A stretch of DNA of 64,000 bases from Ruminococcus flavefaciens (lineage in GTDB: Bacteria > Bacillota > Clostridia > Oscillospirales > Ruminococcaceae), in the NCBI GenBank assembly GCA_015067005.1, contig SVNH01000014.1, forward strand, positions 1 to 64,000, in the 5' to 3' direction. Below are positions 7,551 to 17,217 of this stretch, piece after piece (within the stretch, counting starts at the first letter, position 1; the number at the start of each line of letters is the position of its first letter). Both the position numbers and the translations under genes were made by a program. The notes below the pieces were generated by a model. The model did no database searches. It was given only the letters and a program-made list of their open reading frames with translations, and was not told where the DNA came from.

Positions 7551-9007
7551 AAATCCGCACTCAGCGTAAGGTCTGAATCCGGCTTGTTTTTGCACATTCT
7601 TTGAGTTTTTGCGTACCATATCTTTCTGACGACTGTGTGGAGCAGTCTGTTTTTTTCCTCCGCGTCAGCCGAATCAAAGTTGTCAACAACGAATTGCAGC
7701 CTCTTTATCGCTTCGTCCGGCGAGAGCTGAGGCGGCTTCTGTTCGCTTTCGAGCTCCCTCAATGAGGCTTCAAGAGTACCTATCCTTTCGTTGACTATCT
7801 TCGAGCGTTCGAGGAAGGTATTCGTATCGTAGACCTCCTGTTCGAGCAGGTCGTAAAGCCTTGCAAGCTGACGTTTCGACTTTTCAAGCTCTGCCATTAG
7901 CGGAGCTTTTTTGTCCGGCTGGACTATTTCTTCTGCCGCACCTTTGCGTTTCAGCTTTTCGAGCTGCTTGATACGGTATCGGAACGCCGCCATAACAGCC
8001 TCGTCAACGGCTTCAATGGTAGAGCTTACCGTCCTGCCGCGACACTCCCTGTAAGCGCAAAGCATATGCTCGTGACCGCTGCTTGCGATAAACCTGCGTT
8101 TGAGCTGATGACCGCAGTTCTTGCAGAAAAGAATATTGTGGTAGTAGTTCAGCAGCTTATCGTTCTGGTGGAGCTGGGCGGAAGGGTTGGTCTTTTTCTT
8201 ATGCTGCGCCGCTTCAAAGGTCTCCTCGCTGATAATCGGCTCGTGAAGTCCCTTGTAGAGCGTATCGCCGTTGGACTTCGTTTTCCAGCCGACTTTGCCG
8301 CAGTACAGCGGATTTGCGAGGATCTTTTTAATGCTCGGTGACTCCCAGTACTGGCTTTTCTGCGGACTGATACCCATGCGGTTAAGTTCGTTTGCTATGT
8401 ACTTTGCTCCACGACCTTCGAGGTACATATTGTATATCAGCCTGACTATCTCGGCTTCCTCGGGCAAGATTTCAAGCGTGTGAACCTTCGGCTCGGGATT
8501 GATCTTGCGGTAGCCGTATGGAGCGGTCGTGCTTATGTAGTTGCCCTCCTTGACCGAAGCGAGCCTTCCGGCCTGCATACGGCGCTTGATAGTCTTGTAC
8601 TCGCGGCGGCTCATAAACAGCGAAAACTCGAAGTATTCTTCGTCGAATTCGTTGTCCGGGTCGTAGGTCTTGGTAGGAGTGATTATCTTCGTGGACGATT
8701 CGCGAAAAGCCTGCGCAACTACGCCCTGATCTATGGTGTCTCCGCGTGCAAGACGTTCTATCTCGACAACGAGTACGCCTGTATACTTGCCATCTGTAAC
8801 GTCCGCAAGAAGAGCCTGCATCTGCGGACGCGCCGCAATACTGTCACCGCTGACTATCTCCTTGTAGATCTTGACCACGTTCAGTTTCTGCTTTTTGGCA
8901 AGCTCCATGAGCATATTTCTGTGCCGTCTCAGAGTTTCGCCCTCGCCGCGAGCCTCGGCTTCAACGTCCGCTCTCGACTTGCGCAGATATATGCAGTATT
9001 CGTTCAT
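7544..9007 (-). CDS. large serine recombinase (element integrase/excisionase)
   Basis: 487 residues; ATG 9007 follows AAGGGAG. Order: resolvase catalytic domain (about 1-150) with YLRKSRAD carrying the nucleophile Ser11 and arginine-rich ERLARGD; recombinase domain with PYGYRK and NPLYCGKVGWK; zinc ribbon with CKNCG and the second cysteine pair near 340; coiled coil; C-terminal tail. Size and order match site-specific integrases such as SpoIVCA, which excises skin from sigK. Its stop codon is 20 bp from the crossover, as usual for an integrase beside its att site. It is read outward toward cotJC from a sigma-A promoter. Excision usually needs a directionality factor, which I cannot identify. 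Confidence 0.96.
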   Translation of the reverse strand: MNEYCIYLRKSRADVEAEARGEGETLRRHRNMLMELAKKQKLNVVKIYKEIVSGDSIAARPQMQALLADVTDGKYTGVLVVEIERLARGDTIDQGVVAQAFRESSTKIITPTKTYDPDNEFDEEYFEFSLFMSRREYKTIKRRMQAGRLASVKEGNYISTTAPYGYRKINPEPKVHTLEILPEEAEIVRLIYNMYLEGRGAKYIANELNRMGISPQKSQYWESPSIKKILANPLYCGKVGWKTKSNGDTLYKGLHEPIISEETFEAAQHKKKTNPSAQLHQNDKLLNYYHNILFCKNCGHQLKRRFIASSGHEHMLCAYRECRGRTVSSTIEAVDEAVMAAFRYRIKQLEKLKRKGAAEEIVQPDKKAPLMAELEKSKRQLARLYDLLEQEVYDTNTFLERSKIVNERIGTLEASLRELESEQKPPQLSPDEAIKRLQFVVDNFDSADAEEKNRLLHTVVRKIWYAKTQRMCKNKPDSDLTLSADFL

Positions 9008-9041
9008 TGTGTCACTCCCTTCGTGTTCGTATTTCAAGTAT

Positions 9042-9070
9042 AGTATAGCACATCGGGCGACAGAAATCAA
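9042..9070 (-). promoter_or_regulatory. sigma-A promoter of the recombinase gene
   Basis: Minus strand TTGATT (9065-9070) and TATACT (9042-9047) with 17 bases between. No mother-cell sigma motif is evident, so any developmental control of excision would have to come from elsewhere. Confidence 0.75.
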
Positions 9071-9081
9071 GCAAAATGCAA

Positions 9082-9105
9082 AAATCGGGGACTAAGCCCC
9101 GATTT
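9082..9105 (-). terminator. terminator between galE and the recombinase gene
   Basis: Perfect 9-bp stem AAATCGGGG / CCCCGATTT with a 6-base loop and a T run on the minus strand, ending the polysaccharide operon just before the recombinase promoter. Confidence 0.88.
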
Positions 9106-9109
9106 CACT

Positions 9110-10132
9110 TTATTTCTTATATCCGTTGGGATTATTCTTCTGCCAGTTCCATGAATCGCGGCACATATCTTCAAGTGTCTTTTCAGTCTTCCAGCCGAGA
9201 ACTTTCAAAGCCTTGTCAGCGTTTGCGTAAAGCTCCGCAAGGTCTCCGGCTCTGCGAGAACCGTAAACGTGGTTGACCTTAATATTGTTCACGCGCTCGA
9301 AGGTCTCGACTATCTCAGTTACGCTGTACGGAGTACCTGTGCCGAGGTTGAATATCTCGCAGCACTTTTCCTGAGCGAGGATATAGTCGATAGCCTTAAC
9401 GTGTCCCTTCGCGAGATCGACAACGTGAATGTAGTCGCGTTCGCAGGTGCCGTCCTTGGTAGGATAGTCGTTACCAAAAATGGTGAGGCACTCGCGCTTT
9501 CCAACTGCAACCTGTGTCACATAAGGCATGAGGTTATTGGGAATTCCAGTAGGATCTTCGCCTATCATACCGGACTCATGAGCACCTATAGGATTGAAGT
9601 AACGAAGAAGAACCACGGAAAGCTTATCATCAGCCTTTGCAGCATCCTCGAAAATCTGCTCCATCATTGACTTAGTCCAGCCGTAGGGATTTGTGCAAGC
9701 TCCGCGAGGCATTGTCTCGGAGAACGGAACATTGTTGTCCTCGCCGTATACAGTCGCGCTTGATGAAAACAAGATATTATTCACATCGAATTCCTTCATA
9801 GTTTCGAGCAAAGAGAGTGTCGTGTCGATATTGTTGCGGTAATACATTACAGGCTTCTGCACGGATTCGCCGACAGCTTTAAGACCTGCAAAGTGGATAA
9901 CTGCATCTATCTTGTTCTCCTTGAAGACCTCTGCAAGTTTTGCATTGTCCTTAATGTCTAACTCGTAAAGCTTCACATTCTTGCCTGTTATCTTCTCTAC
10001 ACGCTTGATAGATTCAGGACAGCTGTTTGAGTAGTTATCCGCAACGACTACGTCGTAGCCTGCATTTAAAAGTTCAACTGCGGTATGTGAGCCTATGTAG
10101 CCGGCTCCGCCAGCAAGTAGTATTGTAGCCAT
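9110..10132 (-). CDS. galE: UDP-glucose 4-epimerase
   Basis: 340 residues of the extended short-chain dehydrogenase family. NAD-binding GGAGYIGS at the N-terminus, catalytic SSSATVYG and YxxxK (YGWTK), and the sugar-binding block VVLRYFNPIGAHESG are all present. Interconverts UDP-Glc and UDP-Gal (or the GlcNAc forms). Start at ATG 10132 set by GGAGAG six bases upstream; an upstream extension has no ribosome site. Last gene of the minus-strand polysaccharide cluster, 62 bases after rfbC with a hairpin between them. Confidence 0.95.
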   Translation of the reverse strand: MATILLAGGAGYIGSHTAVELLNAGYDVVVADNYSNSCPESIKRVEKITGKNVKLYELDIKDNAKLAEVFKENKIDAVIHFAGLKAVGESVQKPVMYYRNNIDTTLSLLETMKEFDVNNILFSSSATVYGEDNNVPFSETMPRGACTNPYGWTKSMMEQIFEDAAKADDKLSVVLLRYFNPIGAHESGMIGEDPTGIPNNLMPYVTQVAVGKRECLTIFGNDYPTKDGTCERDYIHVVDLAKGHVKAIDYILAQEKCCEIFNLGTGTPYSVTEIVETFERVNNIKVNHVYGSRRAGDLAELYANADKALKVLGWKTEKTLEDMCRDSWNWQKNNPNGYKK

Positions 10133-10168
10133 AAAATGCTCTCCAATCAAAAGAATATTATGAAATAC

Positions 10169-10187
10169 AGCCTCTAAAAAGAGGCTG
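10169..10187 (-). other. intercistronic hairpin between rfbC and galE
   Basis: CAGCCTCT / AGAGGCTG, eight pairs with a 3-base loop and no long T run; likely an RNA-processing or stability element rather than a strong terminator. Confidence 0.4.
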
Positions 10188-10194
10188 CTATAAA

Positions 10195-10803
10195 TCAAAA
10201 CTTAAAAGTGTTTTCAAAGGTCTCCCACTTCTTATCCTTATCAGAAAGATTAAGAGCAGTACCATCATCAAGAGTATACCCTTCACTGTCAGCATTACCT
10301 TTATATTCGCCAACAAGTTCAGGCCACTCAATTCCTATCTCAGGGTCGTTCCAAGCCATTCCGCCCTCGTCGTTGGAGTGGTAGAAATCGTCGCATTTAT
10401 AGCAGAATTCTGCAATATCACTGAGAACAAGGAAGCCGTGCGCGAAGCCCTTCGGGATAAGGAACTGCTTCTTGTTTTCCTCAGTAAGCTCAATGCCGTA
10501 CCACTTGCCATAAGTAGCAGAGCCGGTTCTCAGGTCTACCGCCACGTCGAAGACTCTGCCCTTGATAGCACGAACAAGCTTGGTCTGCGGAAACTGCTTC
10601 TGGAAGTGAAGTCCACGAAGGACGCCTTTTGTAGAGCAGGACTGGTTGTCTTGAACGAACACGATATTTATGCCAGCCTCTTCCATATCGCGTTGCGAAT
10701 ATGTCTCCATGAAATAGCCTCGGTTGTCGCCGTGAACAGCGGGAGTGATAACACAAAGTCCCTCGATTCCACCGACGTTTTTCTCAACTGTTATCTGTCC
10801 CAT
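10195..10803 (-). CDS. rfbC: dTDP-4-dehydrorhamnose 3,5-epimerase
   Basis: 202 residues, cupin fold. The family blocks are DNRGYFMETY, QDNQSCSTKGVLRGLHFQ (catalytic His), VFDVAVDLR and PKGFAHGFLVL. Converts dTDP-4-keto-6-deoxyglucose to the L-lyxo form, third step of dTDP-L-rhamnose synthesis. One base separates it from rfbD upstream, so the rfbABDC genes form one coupled run. Confidence 0.95.
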   Translation of the reverse strand: MGQITVEKNVGGIEGLCVITPAVHGDNRGYFMETYSQRDMEEAGINIVFVQDNQSCSTKGVLRGLHFQKQFPQTKLVRAIKGRVFDVAVDLRTGSATYGKWYGIELTEENKKQFLIPKGFAHGFLVLSDIAEFCYKCDDFYHSNDEGGMAWNDPEIGIEWPELVGEYKGNADSEGYTLDDGTALNLSDKDKKWETFENTFKF

Positions 10804-10804
10804 T

Positions 10805-11692
10805 TTACTGAATCTCCTTTAAGTATCTTGAAAGCGCATCCTGCCATGTGGGAAGCGGCTTGAAGCCGTTTTCAACAAGCTTTGACTTGTCAAGGCGAGA
10901 ATTGAATGGACGTGCAGCCTTGCTCAAACCGTACTCGGTTGTTGTCACAGGCGTAACTTTTGTGGACATCCCGGCCTGCTTGTAAATCTCAACTGTGAAG
11001 TCATACCAAGAGATATAACCGCCCTCGTTGGTAGCGTGATAGTAACCGTACTTTTCTGTCTCAGCCATATCAACGAGCAGTCTCGCAAGGTCGAATGTAT
11101 AGGTCGGAGTACCTATCTGATCAGAAACTACACGAACTTCGTCATGTGTCTTGCCAACGTTTATCATAGTCTTAATGAAGTTCTTGCCATTCACACCGAA
11201 TACCCACGCGATACGAACAATGAAGTATTTATCGAGAGTATTTGCAACGACAAGCTCGCCGTCAAGCTTAGACTGTCCGTAAACATTCTGCGGAGCATAA
11301 TCCTTGCAGTCGGGAGTCCACGGCACTGTTCCCTGGCCATTGAAAACATAGTCAGTAGAAATGTATATCATCTTGCAGTCGAGCTTCTTGCAAACGTTTG
11401 CGACATTCTGTGTACCATCAACGTTAATAGCTTTGACCTTAGGACGATTTTCCACGTCCTCGGCAGCATCGACTGCTGTCCAAGCTGCACAGTGAATGAC
11501 TACATCAGGCTTTACTTCTGAAATTGTCTTCTCAACTGCTTTTGCATCAGTTATATCCAGTTTGATGTACTCGCAGTCAGCGGCAGTCTCGTCAAGAATA
11601 TCGCTTCCGACCGCAGTATAACCGCGATTATTCAGTTCATTAACAACATCGTAGCCTAGCTGTCCGCCGACACCTGTAACGAATGCTTTCAT
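10805..11692 (-). CDS. rfbD: dTDP-4-dehydrorhamnose reductase
   Basis: 295 residues, Rossmann dehydrogenase with TGVGGQLGYDV, the CAAWTAVDAAE block, STDYVFNG and YGQSKLDGE (YxxxK). Makes dTDP-L-rhamnose by NAD(P)H reduction. Lies three bases after rfbB and one base before rfbC. Confidence 0.95.
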   Translation of the reverse strand: MKAFVTGVGGQLGYDVVNELNNRGYTAVGSDILDETAADCEYIKLDITDAKAVEKTISEVKPDVVIHCAAWTAVDAAEDVENRPKVKAINVDGTQNVANVCKKLDCKMIYISTDYVFNGQGTVPWTPDCKDYAPQNVYGQSKLDGELVVANTLDKYFIVRIAWVFGVNGKNFIKTMINVGKTHDEVRVVSDQIGTPTYTFDLARLLVDMAETEKYGYYHATNEGGYISWYDFTVEIYKQAGMSTKVTPVTTTEYGLSKAARPFNSRLDKSKLVENGFKPLPTWQDALSRYLKEIQ

Positions 11693-11695
11693 CGC

Positions 11696-12724
11696 TCACA
11701 CCTCTGCACGGTTGCCGTACATTTTCTCATAGTAGTTCTGGTACTCGCCGCTGATGATAGTCTCCCACCACTCGCGGTTCTCCAGATACCACTTGATAGT
11801 CTTCTTGATGCCGTCCTCGAACTTAGTCTCAGGCAACCAACCAAGTTCATTGTGTATCTTGGTAGGGTCGATAGCATAGCGCATATCGTGTCCCTTTCTG
11901 TCCTCAACGTGAGTGATAAGGCTCTCTGGCTTGCCAAGCTCCTTGCATATGAGCTTAACAATGTCGATGTTCTTCATCTCATTATGACCGCCAACATTGT
12001 AGACTTCGCCAACCTTTCCCTTGTGGATAATAAGGTCGATAGCGCGGCAGTGATCCTCAACGTAGAGCCAGTCTCTTACATTCAGTCCCTCGCCGTAAAC
12101 AGGAAGAGGCTTGTCCGCGAGCGCGTTTGCGATCATGAGCGGAATGAGCTTCTCGGGGAAGTGATAAGGACCGTAGTTGTTGGAGCAACGGCTGATAGTC
12201 ACAGGAAGTCCATAAGTTCTGTTATATGCCATTACGAGCAAGTCTGCACCAGCCTTGGACGAACTGTACGGGCTGCTTGTATGGATAGGAGTCTCCTCTG
12301 TGAAGAAAAGATCAGGTCTATCAAGCGGAAGATCGCCATAGACCTCATCGGTCGACACCTGATGGTATCTCTGGATGCCGTACTTGCGGCAAGCATCCAT
12401 AAGCACCTGTGTGCCGAGAATATTTGTCTGAAGGAATATCTCAGGATTCTCGATAGAACGGTCAACGTGAGACTCGGCTGCAAAGTTTACAACGATGTCG
12501 GGCTTCTCTTCCTCGAAAAGCTTATAGATAGCTTCTCTGTCACAAATATCTATCTTAACGAAGCGGAAGTTAGGGTTCTTCATAACAGGCTCAAGTGTTG
12601 AGAGATTACCTGCATATGTAAGCTTGTCCAGACATACAATTCTGTAGTCAGGATATGTATCAAGCATATGGAATACGAAATTTGAGCCGATGAAGCCGGC
12701 ACCGCCTGTAACAAATATAGTCAT
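11696..12724 (-). CDS. rfbB: dTDP-glucose 4,6-dehydratase
   Basis: 342 residues with TGGAGFIGSNF, the dehydratase triad around QVSTDEVYGDL, YSSSKAGAD (YxxxK) and RCSNNYGPYHFPEKLIP. Catalyses dTDP-glucose to dTDP-4-keto-6-deoxyglucose. Second of the four rhamnose genes; full length for the family. Confidence 0.96.
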   Translation of the reverse strand: MTIFVTGGAGFIGSNFVFHMLDTYPDYRIVCLDKLTYAGNLSTLEPVMKNPNFRFVKIDICDREAIYKLFEEEKPDIVVNFAAESHVDRSIENPEIFLQTNILGTQVLMDACRKYGIQRYHQVSTDEVYGDLPLDRPDLFFTEETPIHTSSPYSSSKAGADLLVMAYNRTYGLPVTISRCSNNYGPYHFPEKLIPLMIANALADKPLPVYGEGLNVRDWLYVEDHCRAIDLIIHKGKVGEVYNVGGHNEMKNIDIVKLICKELGKPESLITHVEDRKGHDMRYAIDPTKIHNELGWLPETKFEDGIKKTIKWYLENREWWETIISGEYQNYYEKMYGNRAEV

Positions 12725-12736
12725 GACCTTTTCTCC

Positions 12737-13624
12737 TTAATACTTTATTCTTCCTTCTGCAACTTTTTTCAGATGAGCACCGTAAGGCGACTTACCATAC
12801 TTTTCAGCAGACTTCATAAGTCCTGCGTTATCGATCCAGCCATTGATAAAGGCTATCTCCTCGGGAGCTGATATTTCAATTCCCTGACGATTCTGAACCA
12901 TCTGAACAAAGTTTGTAGCTTCCGCAAGACTGTCCATTGTACCTGTGTCGAGCCAAGCAAAGCCTCGTCCAAGAAGCTGAACATCAAGAAGGCTATCATG
13001 GAGATACATCTCGTTGAGTGTAGTTATTTCAAGCTCTCCGCGAGCTGAGGGCTTTACCTGATTTGCACGAGCAGATACTCCAGCAGGATAAAAGTAAAGA
13101 CCTGTAACAGCATAGTTGCTCTTAGGATTAGTCGGCTTCTCCTCAATTGAGAGAGCGTGACCGTCCTTATCAAATGCCACTACTCCGAAGCGCTCGGGAT
13201 CTGTAACACAATAGCCGAATACTGTTGCACGATTATTCTCATCTGCATTCTTCTTAGCAGCACGAAGAATACTACCGAAGCCGTTTCCGTAGAAAATGTT
13301 GTCTCCAAGGACCATCGCACAGGCATCACCACCTATAAACTCTTCGCCCAAAATGAATGCCTGAGCCAACCCATCAGGGCTAGGCTGTACTTTGTATCTT
13401 AAATTAATACCATACTGAAAACCATCTCCGAGAAGTTTCTCAAAGTTCGGAAGATCAGTAGGAGTGGATATTATAAGAATATCTTTGATACCTGCAAGCA
13501 TGAGTGTTGACAGCGGATAATAAATCATTGGCTTGTCATATACGGGAAGCAGCTGCTTCGATGTTACCATTGTCAATGGATAAAGTCGTGTTCCGGATCC
13601 GCCGGCAAGAATGATGCCTTTCAT
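12737..13624 (-). CDS. rfbA: glucose-1-phosphate thymidylyltransferase
   Basis: 295 residues; nucleotide-binding [36 protein letters not shown] and [12 protein letters not shown] are the family landmarks. Makes dTDP-glucose, the first step to dTDP-rhamnose. ATG 13624 follows AAGGGGGA. The 116 bases upstream show no convincing promoter, so it is probably read from the longer upstream operon. Confidence 0.96.
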   Translation of the reverse strand: MKGIILAGGSGTRLYPLTMVTSKQLLPVYDKPMIYYPLSTLMLAGIKDILIISTPTDLPNFEKLLGDGFQYGINLRYKVQPSPDGLAQAFILGEEFIGGDACAMVLGDNIFYGNGFGSILRAAKKNADENNRATVFGYCVTDPERFGVVAFDKDGHALSIEEKPTNPKSNYAVTGLYFYPAGVSARANQVKPSARGELEITTLNEMYLHDSLLDVQLLGRGFAWLDTGTMDSLAEATNFVQMVQNRQGIEISAPEEIAFINGWIDNAGLMKSAEKYGKSPYGAHLKKVAEGRIKY

Positions 13625-13740
13625 GTATCAATCCCCCTTTTTAGCAGAATTTGTTTTATTAGGATAAAGCAGCGATCATTTGTTCTTTATTTGATAAACA
13701 ACAATCGCCTAATAACTCTAATACATAGTATATGCACAAA

Positions 13741-14922
13741 TCAAATAGAAGCATCATTATATTCAATCGTTTCAAAAAAGTCTCTCATTTTTTTTAAAAT
13801 CGCTTTCTCTGAAAAAAACTCTAAAAATACTTTTTGACTATGCTGTACTAATCTTCTATATTTTTCTTCTGGTAAGACTGCAATTTGCTTGTAAACAGAA
13901 TCCTTCGTGCGATAATCAAGATTAAAACCGCAATGAAACTGTTTGATTATTTTCTTTGTATCTCCTGCAATATTGTTCAGCATTGGCAAACCAAAATAAA
14001 GATATTCCAACGATTTCATTGTTGCACCTACAAACACAGAATTTTTCATAACATTAAGCCCATAATGATTTGATGAAAGAATCTGGTATTTCTGATTATC
14101 ATCATAAATAATTCCATAATCATCGACTGTGGCACCGGCTATTTTTATTTTGTCAATCAGTTCTGCTTTCTTCTCACCATCGCCTATGATTGAAACACGC
14201 ACACTACGGTACTGTGTAAGCTTCTTTACGATATTAGCTATCATGTCAATATCAATGATATTATTTATTGAGCCAATGTAGGCAAGCTTCAGTTCATCGA
14301 ATACATGGTATTCTCTCTTCTGTTCTTTCTCACAAATTGAAATGGTATCCTTCTTTGAGAGATAAATTGTTTTTGAATATCTATTCTTAATATATTTAGA
14401 TAAATAATTCTTAAACAAATCGCATTCAAATATGATTCCATTATAGAATTTTATGCTGTGATTTCTAATATTTTTCCACAGCGCAAAGGTAGGAGAACCG
14501 ATTCGTTTAATTTTCCCTGGAATAGGCATTGTCTCAGGCCACATATCGGTTATTGCAAGTACCATTTTCACTGATGGATGTTTCCTTTTATATTTGCTGA
14601 AAATTTTAGCACAAGAATTGGGAGGAGAACCAATATAGATTAAATCTGGTTGAATATGGTCAGTTAGATTATATGCTTTTTTAGCAAACTCAATATGAGA
14701 GAACAGTCTGCTAAAAGATACATTTTTTTTATATGGAATAACATTAACCTGCTTGACAAACTGAGAATTAATTGTATATTTATTTTTGCTTCTGTGTTCA
14801 AAATCGGAAGTAATTATAGTGCATTGATATCCCATATCTTCCAACGCCTTTTGGACATAGCACAATCTTGTATCATAAGTATAGCTGTAAAAACATGTAA
14901 TAATAACCGCTTTTTTCATCAT
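13741..14922 (-). CDS. glycosyltransferase, family 4-like
   Basis: 393 residues, GT-B type. N-terminal acceptor half (VIITCFYSYTYDTRLCYVQKAL), then the donor half with LAYIGSINNIIDIDMI, IIGDGEKKAELIDKI and the late GATMKSLEYLYFGLPML segment holding the EX7E-like region. Transfers a sugar during repeat-unit assembly; sugar not predictable. Sequence here becomes markedly A+T-rich compared with rfb genes, suggesting a different origin for this part of the locus. Confidence 0.85.
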   Translation of the reverse strand: MMKKAVIITCFYSYTYDTRLCYVQKALEDMGYQCTIITSDFEHRSKNKYTINSQFVKQVNVIPYKKNVSFSRLFSHIEFAKKAYNLTDHIQPDLIYIGSPPNSCAKIFSKYKRKHPSVKMVLAITDMWPETMPIPGKIKRIGSPTFALWKNIRNHSIKFYNGIIFECDLFKNYLSKYIKNRYSKTIYLSKKDTISICEKEQKREYHVFDELKLAYIGSINNIIDIDMIANIVKKLTQYRSVRVSIIGDGEKKAELIDKIKIAGATVDDYGIIYDDNQKYQILSSNHYGLNVMKNSVFVGATMKSLEYLYFGLPMLNNIAGDTKKIIKQFHCGFNLDYRTKDSVYKQIAVLPEEKYRRLVQHSQKVFLEFFSEKAILKKMRDFFETIEYNDASI

Positions 14923-14965
14923 TTCCTACCTTTGCGATATTTTGACTTAAAAACCGTCTGAAAAA

Positions 14966-16090
14966 TTATCTCATTTTACTAATGTAATCCATAAAATTCT
15001 GTTTATTCTCCAGCGCTGTGGTTGTCGGTCTTCCAAGATCTTCACGGGCGCCAATGGAGCATTTAACCTCAATGAGAGAAAGCTCATTTCTGCTCTTTGC
15101 AGCCTCAAGTTCTCTGTCGAGGTCATCAAAATTGTCAACACAAACCGCATTGGGATAGCCGCATGCCTTTGCGATTGCAACAAAATCAATTTGCGATGCA
15201 ACAGTCGGCATACCACCAACTGTTTCATGTGCACCGTTGTTGATGACAACATGAACGATATTCTTCGGTTTGTTTGCTCCGAGGACAGCCATGCTTCCCA
15301 TGTGCATGAGAACAGCACCATCGCCGTCAACGCACCAGATACGCTGGTTTGGCTTGTTTATTGCAACTCCAAGAGCAATTGATGAAGTGTGACCCATTGA
15401 ACCAACTGTAAGAAAATCATACTTGTGGCTCTGACCGTTCACAACACGGGTCTCAAACAACTCACGGCTTGGCTTTCCAGTGGTGGAAACTACTGGATCC
15501 TCTCCTGTTGTTTTAACGATATGCTTAATGATCTCCTCGCGGATCATCTTGTTATCATTTTTGTACTCTACCTTCGGAGCATCTGTGAGAGTACCCTTGC
15601 GTACTACGAATGCCACCTGCTTGCCGTTTGCGAGGAGCTTGCGGAAGTCCGCCATAACTGCTTCGAGTTCTTCCTCAGTTGTATCCTTGCTGAGGATAAA
15701 AGTCTTGATATCCATATCCTCAAGAAGCTTTACTGTCACCTCACCCTGATAGATGTGCTGAGGTTCATCATGAACACCTGGTTCACCGCGCCAGCCTACG
15801 ATGAATATCATAGGGATAGCATAAACCTTGTCGTTAAGGAGTGAAGCTACAGGATTGATAATATTGCCCTCGCCGGAGTTTTGCATATACACTACCGGTA
15901 CCTTTCCAGTTGCAAGATGATAGCCTGCCGCAAGAGCAGTACAGTTGCCTTCGTTTGCAGCAATAATGTGATGCTTCTGGTCAATACCATATGTATCCAT
16001 AAGATAGTTGCAAAGTGCTTTCAACTGTGAATCTGGAACGCCAGTATAGAAATCCGCTCCGATAATATTTACAAAATTTTCAACTCTCAT
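14966..16090 (-). CDS. phosphonopyruvate decarboxylase
   Basis: 374 residues, thiamine-diphosphate enzyme with fused Pyr and PP domains. The start region GADFYTGVPDSQLKAL, catalytic AANEGNCTALAAG, MQNSGEGNIINP and the PP-domain GDGAVLMHMG-- cofactor motif identify the phosphonopyruvate decarboxylase branch. Converts phosphonopyruvate to phosphonoacetaldehyde, which pulls the unfavourable PEP mutase reaction forward. It is directly downstream of the dehydrogenase and mutase genes, so the three pathway enzymes are contiguous. Sulfopyruvate decarboxylase is the main alternative but is ruled out by the neighbours. Confidence 0.92.
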   Translation of the reverse strand: MRVENFVNIIGADFYTGVPDSQLKALCNYLMDTYGIDQKHHIIAANEGNCTALAAGYHLATGKVPVVYMQNSGEGNIINPVASLLNDKVYAIPMIFIVGWRGEPGVHDEPQHIYQGEVTVKLLEDMDIKTFILSKDTTEEELEAVMADFRKLLANGKQVAFVVRKGTLTDAPKVEYKNDNKMIREEIIKHIVKTTGEDPVVSTTGKPSRELFETRVVNGQSHKYDFLTVGSMGHTSSIALGVAINKPNQRIWCVDGDGAVLMHMGSMAVLGANKPKNIVHVVINNGAHETVGGMPTVASQIDFVAIAKACGYPNAVCVDNFDDLDRELEAAKSRNELSLIEVKCSIGAREDLGRPTTTALENKQNFMDYISKMR

Positions 16091-16092
16091 TT

Positions 16093-17214
16093 TTATTCTC
16101 CCACATTCAGTATTTGCCTGTAAAGCTCTTCTATAACTTCAACAGTTAACTTGATTGGATGATTCTTTAACCGAACAGGATTGACGGAAGTTTTCAATAC
16201 GTCAATGTCATTTGATGAGCTTACTGTTATAGGTTTAAATTCAAGATCATTTACTATCTTTGAAAAAGCGGTTACAAGCTGATTCACGGATTTGCACCCC
16301 ATTGCCTCAGCTATGCCTGCATATACCTTGTTCAGATGCTCAGCACCACGTGGATCAATACACTGCTCTAAATGCTTTATCATATAAGGAATAAGAACAG
16401 TATCACAAAGTGCAGCTGCGTGACCATGAGCAATGTTATAAAGGCTTGTCAATTTATAGCACATAGCGTGACCAGCTGTTGTCTGAGTGATATTTATTGC
16501 CTTTCCAGCAAGATTTGCAGCCTTCAACATATTTGCGTTTCCAGTTTCATCGTTTGCAAGGTAGCTTTCCTTATTAGCGATGATCAATTGTATTGCTTCA
16601 CGTGAATATCCAATACTCTCTTCTGTTGAATTAACCGACCAATATGCTTCAATTGCATGACATAGTGCATCCATCATTGTTGATTTCTTTTGGTAAATAG
16701 GAAGTGTTTTCAAAGCGCTTGCATCAAAAAGCACTATTGAAGGAATACAACTATAATCGGCTACGGATTGCTTTTCACCGTTAAAATAGATTACGGCGTA
16801 GCGTGTTGCTTCACTTCCTGTACCAGCCGTTGTTGGGACAGCTAAAAGCGTAATTTCATTAGGGACTATTTTTTGCTTAAGGTAATTCTTACTATCGTCC
16901 ATATTGCTGTAGAGTTTTATGCATTTTGCAACATCGATAGCACTTCCACCACCAACAGCAACTATAAGATCGCATTTATTCTTGTGGAACACTTTTATTC
17001 CTTCGACAACTGATTCATATAACGGATTCGGCTTAAAATCGCTAAATCTAACAACTTTAATACCGGTTCTATCTTCAAGAGTATCAAAATAATCTTTTAT
17101 TCTCAAGAACTGTAAAGAATCGTCGCATACAAGAAGTAACGATCGAGCATCAGAGTTTATTAAAAAATCATCAAGCTCTTTATAGTGTTCGGTTGCAATT
17201 AAAATATTCTGCAT
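16093..17214 (-). CDS. iron-type alcohol dehydrogenase, predicted phosphonoacetaldehyde reductase
   Basis: 373 residues of the Fe-ADH (group III) family: nucleotide site VGGGSAIDVAK, PTTAGTGSEATRYAV, metal ligands in DALCHAIEAYWS and later HAMCYKL and NIAHGHAAAL. By position between phosphonopyruvate decarboxylase and PEP mutase it should reduce phosphonoacetaldehyde to 2-hydroxyethylphosphonate. No aminotransferase for the alternative product, 2-aminoethylphosphonate, lies beside it (a DegT-family enzyme is 10 kb away). Three bases separate its stop from the decarboxylase start. Confidence 0.88.
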   Translation of the reverse strand: MQNILIATEHYKELDDFLINSDARSLLLVCDDSLQFLRIKDYFDTLEDRTGIKVVRFSDFKPNPLYESVVEGIKVFHKNKCDLIVAVGGGSAIDVAKCIKLYSNMDDSKNYLKQKIVPNEITLLAVPTTAGTGSEATRYAVIYFNGEKQSVADYSCIPSIVLFDASALKTLPIYQKKSTMMDALCHAIEAYWSVNSTEESIGYSREAIQLIIANKESYLANDETGNANMLKAANLAGKAINITQTTAGHAMCYKLTSLYNIAHGHAAALCDTVLIPYMIKHLEQCIDPRGAEHLNKVYAGIAEAMGCKSVNQLVTAFSKIVNDLEFKPITVSSSNDIDVLKTSVNPVRLKNHPIKLTVEVIEELYRQILNVGE

Positions 17215-17217
17215 AAC

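Noticed and set aside
8480..9043. 187-residue plus-strand frame opposite the recombinase gene
   Set aside because: Antisense shadow of a well-supported gene; no independent start signals.
16990..17020. TTCGACA (0A-box complement) in the dehydrogenase gene, with others in coding DNA at about 44.4 and 58.6 kb
   Set aside because: Heptamers of this kind are expected several times by chance in 64 kb; only the intergenic one before the Spo0A-like gene has supporting context.
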